Both the position numbers and the translations under genes were made by a program. Under the pieces are notes generated by a model. That model had not been told where the DNA came from. It saw nothing but the letters and a program-made list of their open reading frames with translations, and did no database searches. 64,000 nt of DNA from Holophagaceae bacterium (GTDB taxonomy: Bacteria; Acidobacteriota; Holophagae; Holophagales; Holophagaceae): assembly GCA_025361125.1 (NCBI GenBank), contig JANYBM010000115.1, forward strand, positions 20,967-84,966. Direction: 5' to 3'. This document shows, piece after piece, positions 10,447-19,001 of the stretch. Position 1 is the first letter of the stretch, and every line of letters starts with the position of its first letter.

Positions 10447-11394
10447 TTTTGGCTCCTTAGGGCCCTTACGGGCAGGGTTAGAGGTGGAGCTTGGTGATGT
10501 TGCTTTGAGTGTAGGCAATTTTGTGGATTGCGCACCCTTCTCTTTACTTTTTATTTCAATTTCTTTTTTCGCGATGGTTGTGGAAACTTCCATCGGCTTC
10601 GCTTTCGGCTTCGATGGTTTCTTCGTAGGCTCAATGCCAGCAAGGATCTGCGCGAGTCGTTTGCCTGGATAGAACTCATCCAAAAGCGCATCCCCGATGA
10701 TGACGCCGTGGACGCCCATTGACTCGAGTTGTTTGATTTGGGCGAGCGTGTTGACCCCACACTCGATCATGCGAAGGCATTTTTTGGCCGGCACCTTTTT
10801 GAGCAAGGCGATGGCTGCATCCCAGGATGGCTCCCATGTATCAAGATTCCGGCCTACTACGCAGATGAGGTCCGCGCCGGCTTCGATAGCCTTTTGAAGT
10901 TCTTGCTCGCTGCTGACTTCCACCACCACATCGAGTGATTTCATCGCGGCCAGCTTCAGGAGAGCTTGCATGCGCTCAACCGTCAGGAGAGCCGCAACGA
11001 GGCTGATGGCATCGGCGCCAAGGATCTTGCTCTCCTCCACCTGGTATTCCTCCAGGATGAAATCCCGGCGGAGCAGGGGATTCTTCACCTGACCGCGAAC
11101 TTCGGAAAGATGCTTGTCCTCACCAAAATAAAGAAACCGATCCGTGGCGACGGAGATCGCGCGTGCGCCATTATCCACCAGGCTCTTGGCGTGGGTGGCC
11201 GCACGATAGGATTCACGGACTTGCCCGCGCAGTGGATTTCCACCCGCGACTTCAGCGATCACCGTAATTCCGGTTTGACTCAATTCCTCTTTCAGGGAAT
11301 GGTGACCTCGGTAAGCTTCCTTCACCGCCGCGGGTCCCCGTTGCTTTTTGATTTCGACATCAAGGGCTTTGAAGATGGCGATTTTTCTTAGCAT
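9994..11394 (-). CDS. TrpC-like (indole-3-glycerol-phosphate synthase fold) protein with histone H1-like Lys/Ala tail
   Basis: 466 residues from ATG 11394, preceded by GGAGG. Residues about 1-255 align by eye to the IGPS barrel: [71 protein letters not shown] and GVIIGDALL. Several IGPS signature residues are altered: the KxSPSKG loop is GGNPLRG, the catalytic Lys of the LxKDF motif is Arg, and the INNRNL loop is VVGRNL. Catalysis is therefore doubtful. After a low-complexity Lys/Ser/Thr linker (about 256-316), the last 150 residues are [11 protein letters not shown] repeats like bacterial histone H1/AlgP tails, expected to bind DNA or RNA. No other trp genes are nearby. A strong internal start could also make the tail alone. 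Confidence 0.72.
   Translation of the reverse strand: MLRKIAIFKALDVEIKKQRGPAAVKEAYRGHHSLKEELSQTGITVIAEVAGGNPLRGQVRESYRAATHAKSLVDNGARAISVATDRFLYFGEDKHLSEVRGQVKNPLLRRDFILEEYQVEESKILGADAISLVAALLTVERMQALLKLAAMKSLDVVVEVSSEQELQKAIEAGADLICVVGRNLDTWEPSWDAAIALLKKVPAKKCLRMIECGVNTLAQIKQLESMGVHGVIIGDALLDEFYPGKRLAQILAGIEPTKKPSKPKAKPMEVSTTIAKKEIEIKSKEKGAQSTKLPTLKATSPSSTSNPARKGPKEPKMAQTEPMTAGTPAALAAAAKKPAAKKAAPKKAAAKKPAAKKAAPKKAAAKKAAPKKAADKKAAPKKAAAKKAAPKKAAAKKAAPKKAAAKKAAPKKAAAKKAAPKKAAAKKAAPKKAAAKKAAPKKAAAKKPAAKKAAPKKAAAKKPAKK
10020..10400. repeat. Tandem 30-base coding repeat of the histone-like tail
   Basis: A 30-base unit encoding ten residues of the [10 protein letters not shown] type is repeated about ten times, with near-identical copies between roughly 10060 and 10330 and more diverged copies ([14 protein letters not shown]) at both ends. 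Copies differ mainly by silent changes such as ggagct/ggcgct. Repeat number is likely to vary between strains through slippage or recombination. Confidence 0.9.
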
Positions 11395-11627
11395 TTTGCT
11401 GCCTCCATGATCGCTGGCCCTGCTGCATCTAGCATCCATTCTCCGAAAAGAAAAACGGCTGAATCGTACTCATCTGAATTGTCCCTCTGGAATTCAATCA
11501 AAGCAGCGATTCCTTTAGGGTCAACCAAAAATTTAAATCAATCAAACTAATCTTGAGTCCGAGATGCCATCCGCGCAACCCTTCAATGTTATTTTCTGTC
11601 CTACGGAAACCCACTGCTGGAGCCAAA

Positions 11628-12254
11628 ATGCAGATCGTGATCCTCGATCACCCGCTCGCTCGACACAAGCTCGCGCTCTTGCGAGACCGCCGCACGCCGG
11701 TGATTTTGTTCCGTTCCCTCACGGTTGAGCTAGGGCTGATGTTGGCCGTGGAAGCGACCCGCAACCTCCACACCGTGGCCCTGGAGGTCGAGACTCCATT
11801 AGAAAATATGGTCGGCCAGGTCCTCACAAAAATGGATCCGGCGTTGGTGCCCGTCCTTCGTGCAGGGCTTGGCCTGGTTCCGTCGTTTTTAAAATTGTTG
11901 CCCACGGCCAAGGTCGGACACATCGGCATGTACCGCGACCATGCATCCCTTAAGCCCGTACCTTACTATCGAAACTTCCCACCGATGCTCGAAGCAAGAT
12001 CGGTCTATGTTCTGGACCCGATGCTTGCCACTGGCGGAAGCGCCTCTGAAGCTATCCAAGAAGTAAAGGATGCCGGGGCGGGAGATATCACCTTGGTATC
12101 TGTCATCGCCGCACCAGAAGGCATCGCCCGGCTGGAAAAGGATCACCCCGACCTCCGAATCGTGATCGGCGAAGTGGACCGTGAGCTCAACGAGAAGGGG
12201 TACATCCTCCCCGGCCTAGGGGATGCGGGCGATCGGATCTTTGGAACGATTTAG
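11628..12254 (+). CDS. upp: Uracil phosphoribosyltransferase
   Basis: Salvages uracil to UMP using PRPP. The start chosen is ATG 11628 (MQIVILDHPLARHKLALLRD) with GGAG upstream, giving 208 residues, the usual UPRT length; upstream codons to 11553 do not resemble the family. Motifs: TPVILFRSLTVELGLMLA, VPVLRAGLGLV, GHIGMYRD, the PRPP loop VLDPMLATGGSASEAI and the C-terminal ILPGLGDAGDRIFGT. The gene stands alone between two minus-strand units, after an intergenic stretch of about 230 bases. Confidence 0.95.
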   Translation: MQIVILDHPLARHKLALLRDRRTPVILFRSLTVELGLMLAVEATRNLHTVALEVETPLENMVGQVLTKMDPALVPVLRAGLGLVPSFLKLLPTAKVGHIGMYRDHASLKPVPYYRNFPPMLEARSVYVLDPMLATGGSASEAIQEVKDAGAGDITLVSVIAAPEGIARLEKDHPDLRIVIGEVDRELNEKGYILPGLGDAGDRIFGTI

Positions 12255-12256
12255 GA

Positions 12257-13687
12257 TCATTCGGAGGGATCCCACCAGGACATGACATGCCGCCAGAAAG
12301 TTGGCTTGGGCTTAATGACTTTGGGCTCAGCCTCGACGGTCATGTCTACTTCTTGTGGAATGGGAAGTGACGGGTTCAACTCAATGGCTCTTCGATAATT
12401 CTGAGCCGCTTCAAGTTTGAAGCCTTTGCGATGGTAAAGCTCACCCATGAGCGCAAAGGGTTCACCCGCCGTGGGGCGCAGTTTGTTGGCTGCCTGTAAG
12501 GCATCCATGGCCCGAAGGATCCAGGCTGGGTTAGCCATGCGCAGCCTGCCGAGGAGCAGCCAGGAGTCGTAGGCTACGGAACCTTCTGGATCAATCCTCA
12601 CGGACTCTTCCAAAAGCCGAACCGTCTCGCTGGTGCGGTCTTGGATCAGCAAATACTTGGCGCGCTTGTAAAGTTTCAGGGCGCTCCGATCGGCGCTGGC
12701 AGCTTCTTCTTCGCTTTCCTGAACCACGCTTTCGAGGTGATCCAGCTCGATTCCGGCATTCACCGTCGGGGCAACCGTTGGTTTATCAAATTCGATGCGC
12801 ACTGGGGTTTGGGCAGCCTGTTGCTGAATTTTTGCCAGTGGATCAGGCGTTCGGGTAGGTGCAGCCTCAACCTTGGGCTTCATAGGATTCGGAGGCGCAA
12901 CGGATGCTGGAAGGATGGGAACCATGGGCGGCGTGATGGGCTGGTTTGGCTTTCGGTGTCGTGCGGGAGATGGCATTTCCCCCTTGGACAGGTTCAGTCC
13001 GGAAAGAGCCCAGAGCGTCACGATAAGGCGCGCTGTTTCTTCCTCTTTCATACCCGTGAGGGCGACCAGGGTTTCGAAACCCAACGGGTCCTTTCCCAGG
13101 AAAGTCAGAACATAGGCCATCTGAGGCGTGAGGGGAAGGTCTTTGAGCGAATCCAACAATTCTGGCGGAGCCTCCCAACGCCAATCCGGGGACGATTTGA
13201 AAAGATCACACACGTCGGACAAGGTCGCCAGATCCTGGAACGTCTCCCAAACCATGCGCCTGTAGTCTATGGGAAAGTACAAATCAAGATCGAGATCGCC
13301 ACCCAAAGACGCATCGTTCCACTTCATCTCCAGAATGGGATGTTCCATGGCATTGAGGAGGATTTGACGCATCAGAATATAGAGATGGTCGTCCCGCTCC
13401 TTTTCAGTCAGGAGACCCCACTTCACCAACCTGTCTCCGAATCGGATTCCTGATTTATCCGCGAGCAATTCCTGAAGGGCATCCCAATCAAGAACGCTTT
13501 GCCGAATGAGATAGTTCCCGAACTGCTCTCCTGCAACTTCGCTCTTCAAGTACACCAGGTTGCCACTCACCCAATATAAATAGCGGATGCCATCGCTTTG
13601 TTCGAGAAACAAGACACCATTTTGGGCTTCTTGACGAAGGCTTCCCATCAGCGCCGGCAAGAATTGTCGGGTACGGGGCTCAGTCAT
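12257..13687 (-). CDS. DUF4388-type N-terminal domain protein with C-terminal TPR repeats
   Basis: 476 residues. The first 110 or so residues (FLPALMGSLRQEAQNGVLFLEQSDGIRYLYWVSGNLVYL...) match the DUF4388/PatA-N pattern found in gliding and signalling proteins of deltaproteobacteria and Acidobacteriota. A helical middle region is followed by a Pro-rich linker (about 245-300) and a C-terminal set of TPR-like helices (RAKYLLIQDRTSETVRLLEESVRIDPEG; GELYHRKGFKLEAAQNYRRAIELNP). No enzyme motif is visible, so it is probably a scaffold. It is divergent from the Ser/Thr kinase gene across about 140 bases, which suggests a shared signalling role. Confidence 0.7.
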   Translation of the reverse strand: MTEPRTRQFLPALMGSLRQEAQNGVLFLEQSDGIRYLYWVSGNLVYLKSEVAGEQFGNYLIRQSVLDWDALQELLADKSGIRFGDRLVKWGLLTEKERDDHLYILMRQILLNAMEHPILEMKWNDASLGGDLDLDLYFPIDYRRMVWETFQDLATLSDVCDLFKSSPDWRWEAPPELLDSLKDLPLTPQMAYVLTFLGKDPLGFETLVALTGMKEEETARLIVTLWALSGLNLSKGEMPSPARHRKPNQPITPPMVPILPASVAPPNPMKPKVEAAPTRTPDPLAKIQQQAAQTPVRIEFDKPTVAPTVNAGIELDHLESVVQESEEEAASADRSALKLYKRAKYLLIQDRTSETVRLLEESVRIDPEGSVAYDSWLLLGRLRMANPAWILRAMDALQAANKLRPTAGEPFALMGELYHRKGFKLEAAQNYRRAIELNPSLPIPQEVDMTVEAEPKVIKPKPTFWRHVMSWWDPSE

Positions 13688-13831
13688 GCTCGCTCCAGGT
13701 TGAGGGAAAAAATCTTTGTATAACCTGGGCTAAATTTGCCCAAAAAGAAAGGTACTTTGCTTGGGAATTCATTTCGGAACGTCCTATGCTTGGTCAACAT
13801 CACGGCACTAAGCCATAAAGGGGAAGAAACC

Positions 13832-15562
13832 ATGTTTGAAAAACTTGGCAAGTTTCACATTAAAAAGGTATTGGGCCAAGGGGCGATGGGGGAAGTATAC
13901 CTTGGCGAGGATCCCTCCATCGGGCGCGAAGTGGCTATCAAGACCATTCTTCCAAGCGCCGCTCAGGGGGATGACGCCAAAGATCGCTTTGAACGGGAAG
14001 CCAAGGCTGCCGGGGCGCTCAACCATCCCAACCTGGTCACCATCTATGAATTCGGTGAAGACCAAGGCGTGTTGTACATCGCCATGGAACTGGTGCCGGG
14101 CCATGACTTGCAAGATTTATTGCAGGAACAATCCCTGACTCAGACGGAAATTCTGGAGGTCTTGAGCCAGGTTTGTGACGGACTCGATTTTGCTCATCGT
14201 CAGGGCGTCGTGCATCGCGACATCAAGCCTTCGAACATTCGCGTTCAACGTGACGGTAAGAAGTTGCGGGCAAAGGTGATGGATTTCGGTGTGGCACGCG
14301 TTGCGAATTCCGACATGACAGCCACCGGAATGGTGATGGGTACTGTGAGCTACATGGCTCCGGAATATATTCGCAGTGGCAAGCCGGACCCACGCAGTGA
14401 CCTTTTTGCAGTCGGTGTGATCCTCTATGAGGCTTTAAGTGGACGCAAGCCATTCAACGGTGACACCACTCCGACCATTCTCTATAAAATTGTAAACGAG
14501 CCGCCAGAACCCATTGACCTGAGCATTCTGCAGGGCATCAGCCCCCTGGTTCGAAGCGTGCTTGATAAGGGTCTTTCCAAGGATCCTGAGACCCGCTATC
14601 AGAATGGTGAAGCCTTCTCAAAAGCCCTGCGTGCGGTGAAAGATCCAACCTTGCAGGGGGTTGTTCCCGAGGCCACTTTAATGTTGCAAAGTGGTGCCAT
14701 GGCGGCCCCCACCCCAACTTCAGCAGCCCCGACGGCAATGCTTCAGGCGGGGATCCAGAGTCCTGTCCTGCCCCCAACAGAAGTCATGGCTTCCGGTCCC
14801 ATTGCACCGCCGTCCCTGCCATTACATCCCGTTCCGGCACCCTCAACCAAATCTGGATCTGGCACCCTAGTGACCCTGCTCGTTGCAGGTGTCGTGGTGC
14901 TGGCACTCCTGGGTGGTGGGGGATTCATGGGATGGCGCTGGTGGCAGGCAAGACAGGACCAAGCCACCCTTGCCCAAGCTGCAACTTCCCCGGCTATTCC
15001 CCCGGCTGTCGGTTCAGCGATGGCGGCCGCCCCACCAACTCCCGCCCTGCCTGTAGCCGCTGAACTGAAATCCCCGTTGCCAGACCCGAAAGGGCGAACG
15101 CCCGGAGGCGTCAAGGCTCAACCAAACCCCGGTACCCCCGGTCAGCCTTCCACAATTATGGGTACGACACAAACCCCGAGCGACCAACCTCGTGAGGCCA
15201 TTCCCAGCGGGCGCTTCTCACCAGAAAACTTACATACGCTGAGCGCGGCAGAACATATCAGCTTAAGCAACCTAACCATGAGCGAAGCCACCGCCATGAA
15301 GGACACCAATCCAGACAAAGCCCTGGAAGGATTGCGAAACGCCATCGCGGCAGATTCTCGCAACGTTCGGGCCTATGCTTGGGGTCTCGTCATCGCATAC
15401 AACAACGGGCGCTATGGCGAAATGAAGGCTTTCCATCGCCAGGCCCGGAGAAACGGGTTGACGATGTCGCAATTAGAGTCTGTGAACTCCCAATTGAAGA
15501 CCATCCTCGATAATGAATCCTTCAACCATCGCATCCCCGGCGGGCTTGAGGGCAACGAATGA
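13832..15562 (+). CDS. Membrane-anchored Ser/Thr protein kinase (PknB-like)
   Basis: 576 residues from ATG 13832, preceded by an AGGGGAAG run. The kinase domain fills about residues 8-270: glycine loop GQGAMG (15-20), catalytic Lys37 in VAIK, HRDIKPSN (128-135), DFG (151-153), APE-type MAPEYI and the DLFAVGVILYE helix. A Pro/Ala-rich juxtamembrane linker leads to one membrane helix at about 343-366, then a Pro-rich segment and a C-terminal helical domain with TPR character (DTNPDKALEGLRNAIAADSRN). All catalytic residues are present, so it should be active. The stop overlaps rnc by four bases. Confidence 0.9.
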   Translation: MFEKLGKFHIKKVLGQGAMGEVYLGEDPSIGREVAIKTILPSAAQGDDAKDRFEREAKAAGALNHPNLVTIYEFGEDQGVLYIAMELVPGHDLQDLLQEQSLTQTEILEVLSQVCDGLDFAHRQGVVHRDIKPSNIRVQRDGKKLRAKVMDFGVARVANSDMTATGMVMGTVSYMAPEYIRSGKPDPRSDLFAVGVILYEALSGRKPFNGDTTPTILYKIVNEPPEPIDLSILQGISPLVRSVLDKGLSKDPETRYQNGEAFSKALRAVKDPTLQGVVPEATLMLQSGAMAAPTPTSAAPTAMLQAGIQSPVLPPTEVMASGPIAPPSLPLHPVPAPSTKSGSGTLVTLLVAGVVVLALLGGGGFMGWRWWQARQDQATLAQAATSPAIPPAVGSAMAAAPPTPALPVAAELKSPLPDPKGRTPGGVKAQPNPGTPGQPSTIMGTTQTPSDQPREAIPSGRFSPENLHTLSAAEHISLSNLTMSEATAMKDTNPDKALEGLRNAIAADSRNVRAYAWGLVIAYNNGRYGEMKAFHRQARRNGLTMSQLESVNSQLKTILDNESFNHRIPGGLEGNE

Positions 15563-16284
15563 AAGGATTGAAGGGTATGGCGGCTTCAACAAGTAAAGAT
15601 GTCGAAGCTGCGATCCACTATCAATTTCGGGATGAAAGTTTGCTGAACCTGGCGCTGACCCACGGATCCGCGGGGAAGGGCCAGGACAATCAGCGGCTAG
15701 AGTACCTGGGTGATGCCCTGCTGAATTTTTGCGTGGCCAGGCTCATCTATCAGGAGCAGCCTGACTGGCCTGAGGGAGCCATGTCAAAGCTACGAGGCAT
15801 GCTGGTGTGTACCGATGCCTTGCATGATTGGGCCCGGAGTCTAGGTCTCTCCCTGACCACCGGCGCCAAAGCGCCTAAACAGCCGGGGGCGCTAAGAAAA
15901 CCCCTGGCGGATGCCGTTGAAGCTCTGCTGGCAGCCATGTACCTGGATGCTGAAGGTTCAGGAAAAAGTGGTATCGAAGTCATCATGGCCTTGGTGGCTC
16001 ATCGGCATCTGGGCGCCATCCGTTCGGCCTATCTTGGCATGTGGGAACATCGCGACAGCAAGACGACTTTGCAGGAAAAAGTGGCGGCTCTGGGGTTTCC
16101 CGCACCCCGCTACGAACAAATTTCACGCTCTGGCCCGGACCATCAACCCACCTTCAAGGTGCGGGTCAGTGTCGGGGAACTCCAAGCGGTAGCTAATGCA
16201 GGCAACCTTAAACAGGCCGAAATTCTAGCTGCGAGGGAACTCGTGGAGCAACTGGATCACATCACGAACGGTCAACCATCCTGA
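15559..16284 (+). CDS. rnc: Ribonuclease III
   Basis: A double-strand-specific endoribonuclease for rRNA and mRNA processing, 241 residues. The catalytic domain shows QRLEYLGDALLNF (the usual first Glu is Gln, as in several other bacterial RNase III enzymes) and DAVEALLAAMYLD, which supplies the remaining acidic metal ligands. The C-terminal 70 residues (DSKTTLQEKVAALGFPAPRYE...) form the dsRNA-binding domain. An ATGA overlap with the kinase gene indicates translational coupling. A second ATG at 15577 could also be used. Confidence 0.9.
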   Translation: MKGLKGMAASTSKDVEAAIHYQFRDESLLNLALTHGSAGKGQDNQRLEYLGDALLNFCVARLIYQEQPDWPEGAMSKLRGMLVCTDALHDWARSLGLSLTTGAKAPKQPGALRKPLADAVEALLAAMYLDAEGSGKSGIEVIMALVAHRHLGAIRSAYLGMWEHRDSKTTLQEKVAALGFPAPRYEQISRSGPDHQPTFKVRVSVGELQAVANAGNLKQAEILAARELVEQLDHITNGQPS

Positions 16285-16366
16285 TACGATTTAACACTCG
16301 CTTGCCAAGTGCGAGGATTGTTGGGTAAATGGCCAAGGCTCCGAGGTAAACTCCAAGCGGGCCTAG

Positions 16367-17113
16367 ATGCTTGTGAGGAATGACTCCGTGAAGGTTTTCC
16401 CGACACTTAACCTCCAACAGGGTCGCGTGGTACCCACTTTGGGCGCACATCCGCACGATCTGGCACCGATGGACCTCGTGGCCCGGCTCCTGAGTCATGG
16501 CACCTCTCGCCTTGCGCTGGTGGATGTAGACGCCGCTCACAATACAGGTCACAACCGCGAACTCATCGGGCGCATTCTGCAAGCCTGCTCAACTTTGGCA
16601 TCGCCCGTCTGCGTGCAGGTGGCCGGTGGCATCCGAAGTTCCGATCAGGCCCAGTTCTTTTTGGATCATGGGGCGTCATGGCTGGTGGTGGGAACCATCC
16701 TGCATAAGAGCCCCCTAATGGTCGAGAGTTTGGTGGCCCGCTTTCAGGGTCACCTCACCGCCGCCATAGATGCTCGGGGTGGCGAGGTACATTGTTCTGG
16801 CTGGGTGGATCAGGTGGGTCTTCAGGCCCAGAGCATGGCCATGAAAATTCGCGCCTATGGATTCAAGCGGCTTCTGTTCGTGGATATTCCATTGGATGCC
16901 AGCGCAAGCCCGGATTTCACTACCGCCCAGCAGATTGGTGAATCCACCAAATTACCCGTATTGATGGGCGGCAGCATTCTCACCCGGGAGCACTTGCAGC
17001 AAGCGGCCTCCTTCAGGGGACTTCAGGGTGTGCTCGTGGACGCATTGCTGTTTTTCGAAGATGCCCGATTGCTGGATCACCTCCCTTCTGGCGCGTGCAT
17101 AGATGAGCATTGA
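16367..17113 (+). CDS. HisA-like TIM-barrel protein, catalytic Asp replaced
   Basis: About 248 residues resembling HisA (ProFAR isomerase): VFPTLNLQQGRVV, VDVDAAHNTGHNRELI, VQVAGGIRSSDQAQFFLDHGASWLVVGT, AIDARGGEVHCSGW, LLFVDIPLD, PVLMGGSI and GLQGVLVDALL. HisA uses an Asp in the N-terminal AxDL motif as general base; here the position is Asn (TLNL). The second catalytic Asp (AIDARGG) is present. Phosphate-binding glycines are partly kept. With no other his genes nearby it may be an inactive or repurposed paralogue. The start could be ATG 16367 or GTG 16388. It overlaps the next gene by 11 bases. Confidence 0.68.
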   Translation: MLVRNDSVKVFPTLNLQQGRVVPTLGAHPHDLAPMDLVARLLSHGTSRLALVDVDAAHNTGHNRELIGRILQACSTLASPVCVQVAGGIRSSDQAQFFLDHGASWLVVGTILHKSPLMVESLVARFQGHLTAAIDARGGEVHCSGWVDQVGLQAQSMAMKIRAYGFKRLLFVDIPLDASASPDFTTAQQIGESTKLPVLMGGSILTREHLQQAASFRGLQGVLVDALLFFEDARLLDHLPSGACIDEH

Positions 17114-18902
17114 GCCCCAAGAAGAGCTCTCCTTCTTAAGCCTGCTTTCCAGGCAGGAGCAACTGCATTTCCGGAATCTCACCCTTATCCGACCTCAATT
17201 GCCCACGGATAAACAACTTCAACTCATTGAAGGCTTGGCGCGAAATCTTTCGGCACCGCGGCTCTTGACGCTCATTGCCCGCACCCCCCACTGGCTCATC
17301 TATGGACCGATTCTCCAGGCTTTGGCTGAGAATGAGCACACCCCCGAAGCCATCCGGCGCGACCTGGAAATGGCGGTTTCACTTTTTGACATGATGCGCG
17401 AGCTGGACCAGGCACCAATATCCGAAAAAGAAGAACGATCCGAGACCGTCAAGGCTGTCTATCAACAGTTGCGGCCTGATTTAAAGCCCATTGTCAAAGC
17501 CCAGGCCAAGCAGATGGCCAAGCAGGTCCACTCAACCGGCACAACCGCGGAACTGCCGCCTTTGCCCAATGTGGATCAGGATTGGGAAGCCTTAACGGCT
17601 CCTCCACGAGAGTCCGTCCAAATCGAAATTTCTCGTCCGCCCCTCTTACCAAAATCAGAAATATTGCTGCGCGCGGCAAGCACCCATCAAATCGAGGAAC
17701 TCTGCTTGTTCCTCATGGATCCAGACGCCGAGATCCGGTCTTCCGCGCTACATAATCCCATCGTCACGGAAGAAATTCTGGCCTCCTCATTACAGCAATG
17801 CCAGGTCCAGGAATTCTTTGATGAAGTCTACGGGGAGGCTCGGTGGTATTTCCGGGATGCAGTCCGCAGTGCCATCCGCCATGCACCCGCCAGCCCTAGC
17901 GACCTTTGCCGCAAGCTGGGGATCTCCGAGCACCTGCTCTATCGGCTGGATCAGGGTTCAAACAATCGTGCGGACATCCACCGCATCGTGAGCCTGTTCA
18001 CCCAACTGGATGAATCCGAATATCAATACGTCACCCTATGGGCCAAGCGGTCCGCCCCCAACATGCTGAGGGTTGTGAAGTATTTCTATGATCGGCTGCA
18101 GCGGCGGCGTTCCAGTCAAGCCAGCGGATTCACGGCTCCCCAGGCTGAAGGTCGGTGGGCTTCGCTGGAGGACCGGGTCTTTTCGGCGAACCAGGCCACG
18201 GCACCCGAGCAACTCTATGGCGCCTTGGTGGATCCGGATTTCAGCGTCTTTCTGGTAGTGCTCGAAAATCCTGGACTGTCGCCCAAGGAATTGCTGGCAT
18301 CCATTCCGTCTCTGGATCAGCTTCGGGCCGAGCGTCTGGCCAATCACAACTCCTGGGGCCAGAACCCGGCGGTTCAGGAAGCCCTGGTGCACAACATTCA
18401 TCTCTCAGAACATACAGCCCTTCGGTTGCTCGCCAATCTACAGACACCGCGCACCCTGCTGGACGTGCTGCGCGACCCACGAATTCCGCACATGGAAGTC
18501 AAAACCCAGGCCCAGAGCACCCTGCGTACCATCTACCTCGCCATGGATATCTCCCACCGGATCATCGCGTTGCGCTCCACAGGAGGGGAACTCATCCGTT
18601 ACCTGCCCGCCGAAATTCTCCAGGATGAAGCCACCCTCACCCAACTCGTTGGAGACCGGCAACTGGATCCGAGCATCCTTTTACGTTTGGCCAGGAACAA
18701 ACAGACTCCCCGCAGTGTTCTGGCCCTCATCACTCAGCACCCCATCATGATGGCGCACCCGCCGATCATGTCCGAGCTGCTGCTGAATCCAAAAACACCG
18801 CGAGATTCAGCAATCCGAATTTGGGGTCTGCTCTCGGAAAGCGAGCAACAGCAATTACTTAAGAGCCCGCATTTGCCAGCCACACTTAGGAATTTGGCCT
18901 AA
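17103..18902 (+). CDS. Large all-helical repeat protein of unknown function (LRV/HEAT-like)
   Basis: 599 residues, no signal peptide and no membrane helix. The second half contains recurring short units of the form NPxxxxELLASxPSLDQLRAERLANHN, NIHLSEHTALRLLANLQTPRTLL, DPSILLRLARNKQTPRSVLALITQHP and LLLNPKTPRDSAIRIW, which resemble leucine-rich-variant or HEAT-like repeats where each asparagine/proline turn starts a new helix pair. Residues about 120-190 are Pro/Glu-rich and probably disordered. No catalytic motif was recognised. It sits between a HisA-like gene and an ECF-sigma cluster, so a cytoplasmic scaffold role is possible but unproven. Confidence 0.6.
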   Translation: MSIEPQEELSFLSLLSRQEQLHFRNLTLIRPQLPTDKQLQLIEGLARNLSAPRLLTLIARTPHWLIYGPILQALAENEHTPEAIRRDLEMAVSLFDMMRELDQAPISEKEERSETVKAVYQQLRPDLKPIVKAQAKQMAKQVHSTGTTAELPPLPNVDQDWEALTAPPRESVQIEISRPPLLPKSEILLRAASTHQIEELCLFLMDPDAEIRSSALHNPIVTEEILASSLQQCQVQEFFDEVYGEARWYFRDAVRSAIRHAPASPSDLCRKLGISEHLLYRLDQGSNNRADIHRIVSLFTQLDESEYQYVTLWAKRSAPNMLRVVKYFYDRLQRRRSSQASGFTAPQAEGRWASLEDRVFSANQATAPEQLYGALVDPDFSVFLVVLENPGLSPKELLASIPSLDQLRAERLANHNSWGQNPAVQEALVHNIHLSEHTALRLLANLQTPRTLLDVLRDPRIPHMEVKTQAQSTLRTIYLAMDISHRIIALRSTGGELIRYLPAEILQDEATLTQLVGDRQLDPSILLRLARNKQTPRSVLALITQHPIMMAHPPIMSELLLNPKTPRDSAIRIWGLLSESEQQQLLKSPHLPATLRNLA

Positions 18903-19001
18903 CCCCACCCCTATCCTGTAACGGCCCTAAGCAATTGGACCATCCAGCCGTAACCCAAACCACTGGAGTCGTAAATGCGTAGGGGCCGAGCAACAGGAGG
19001 C

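Noticed and set aside
10043-10672. Plus-strand frame of [10 protein letters not shown] repeats
   Set aside because: It is the antisense of the histone-like tail; the hydrophobic repeats come from the repeated DNA.
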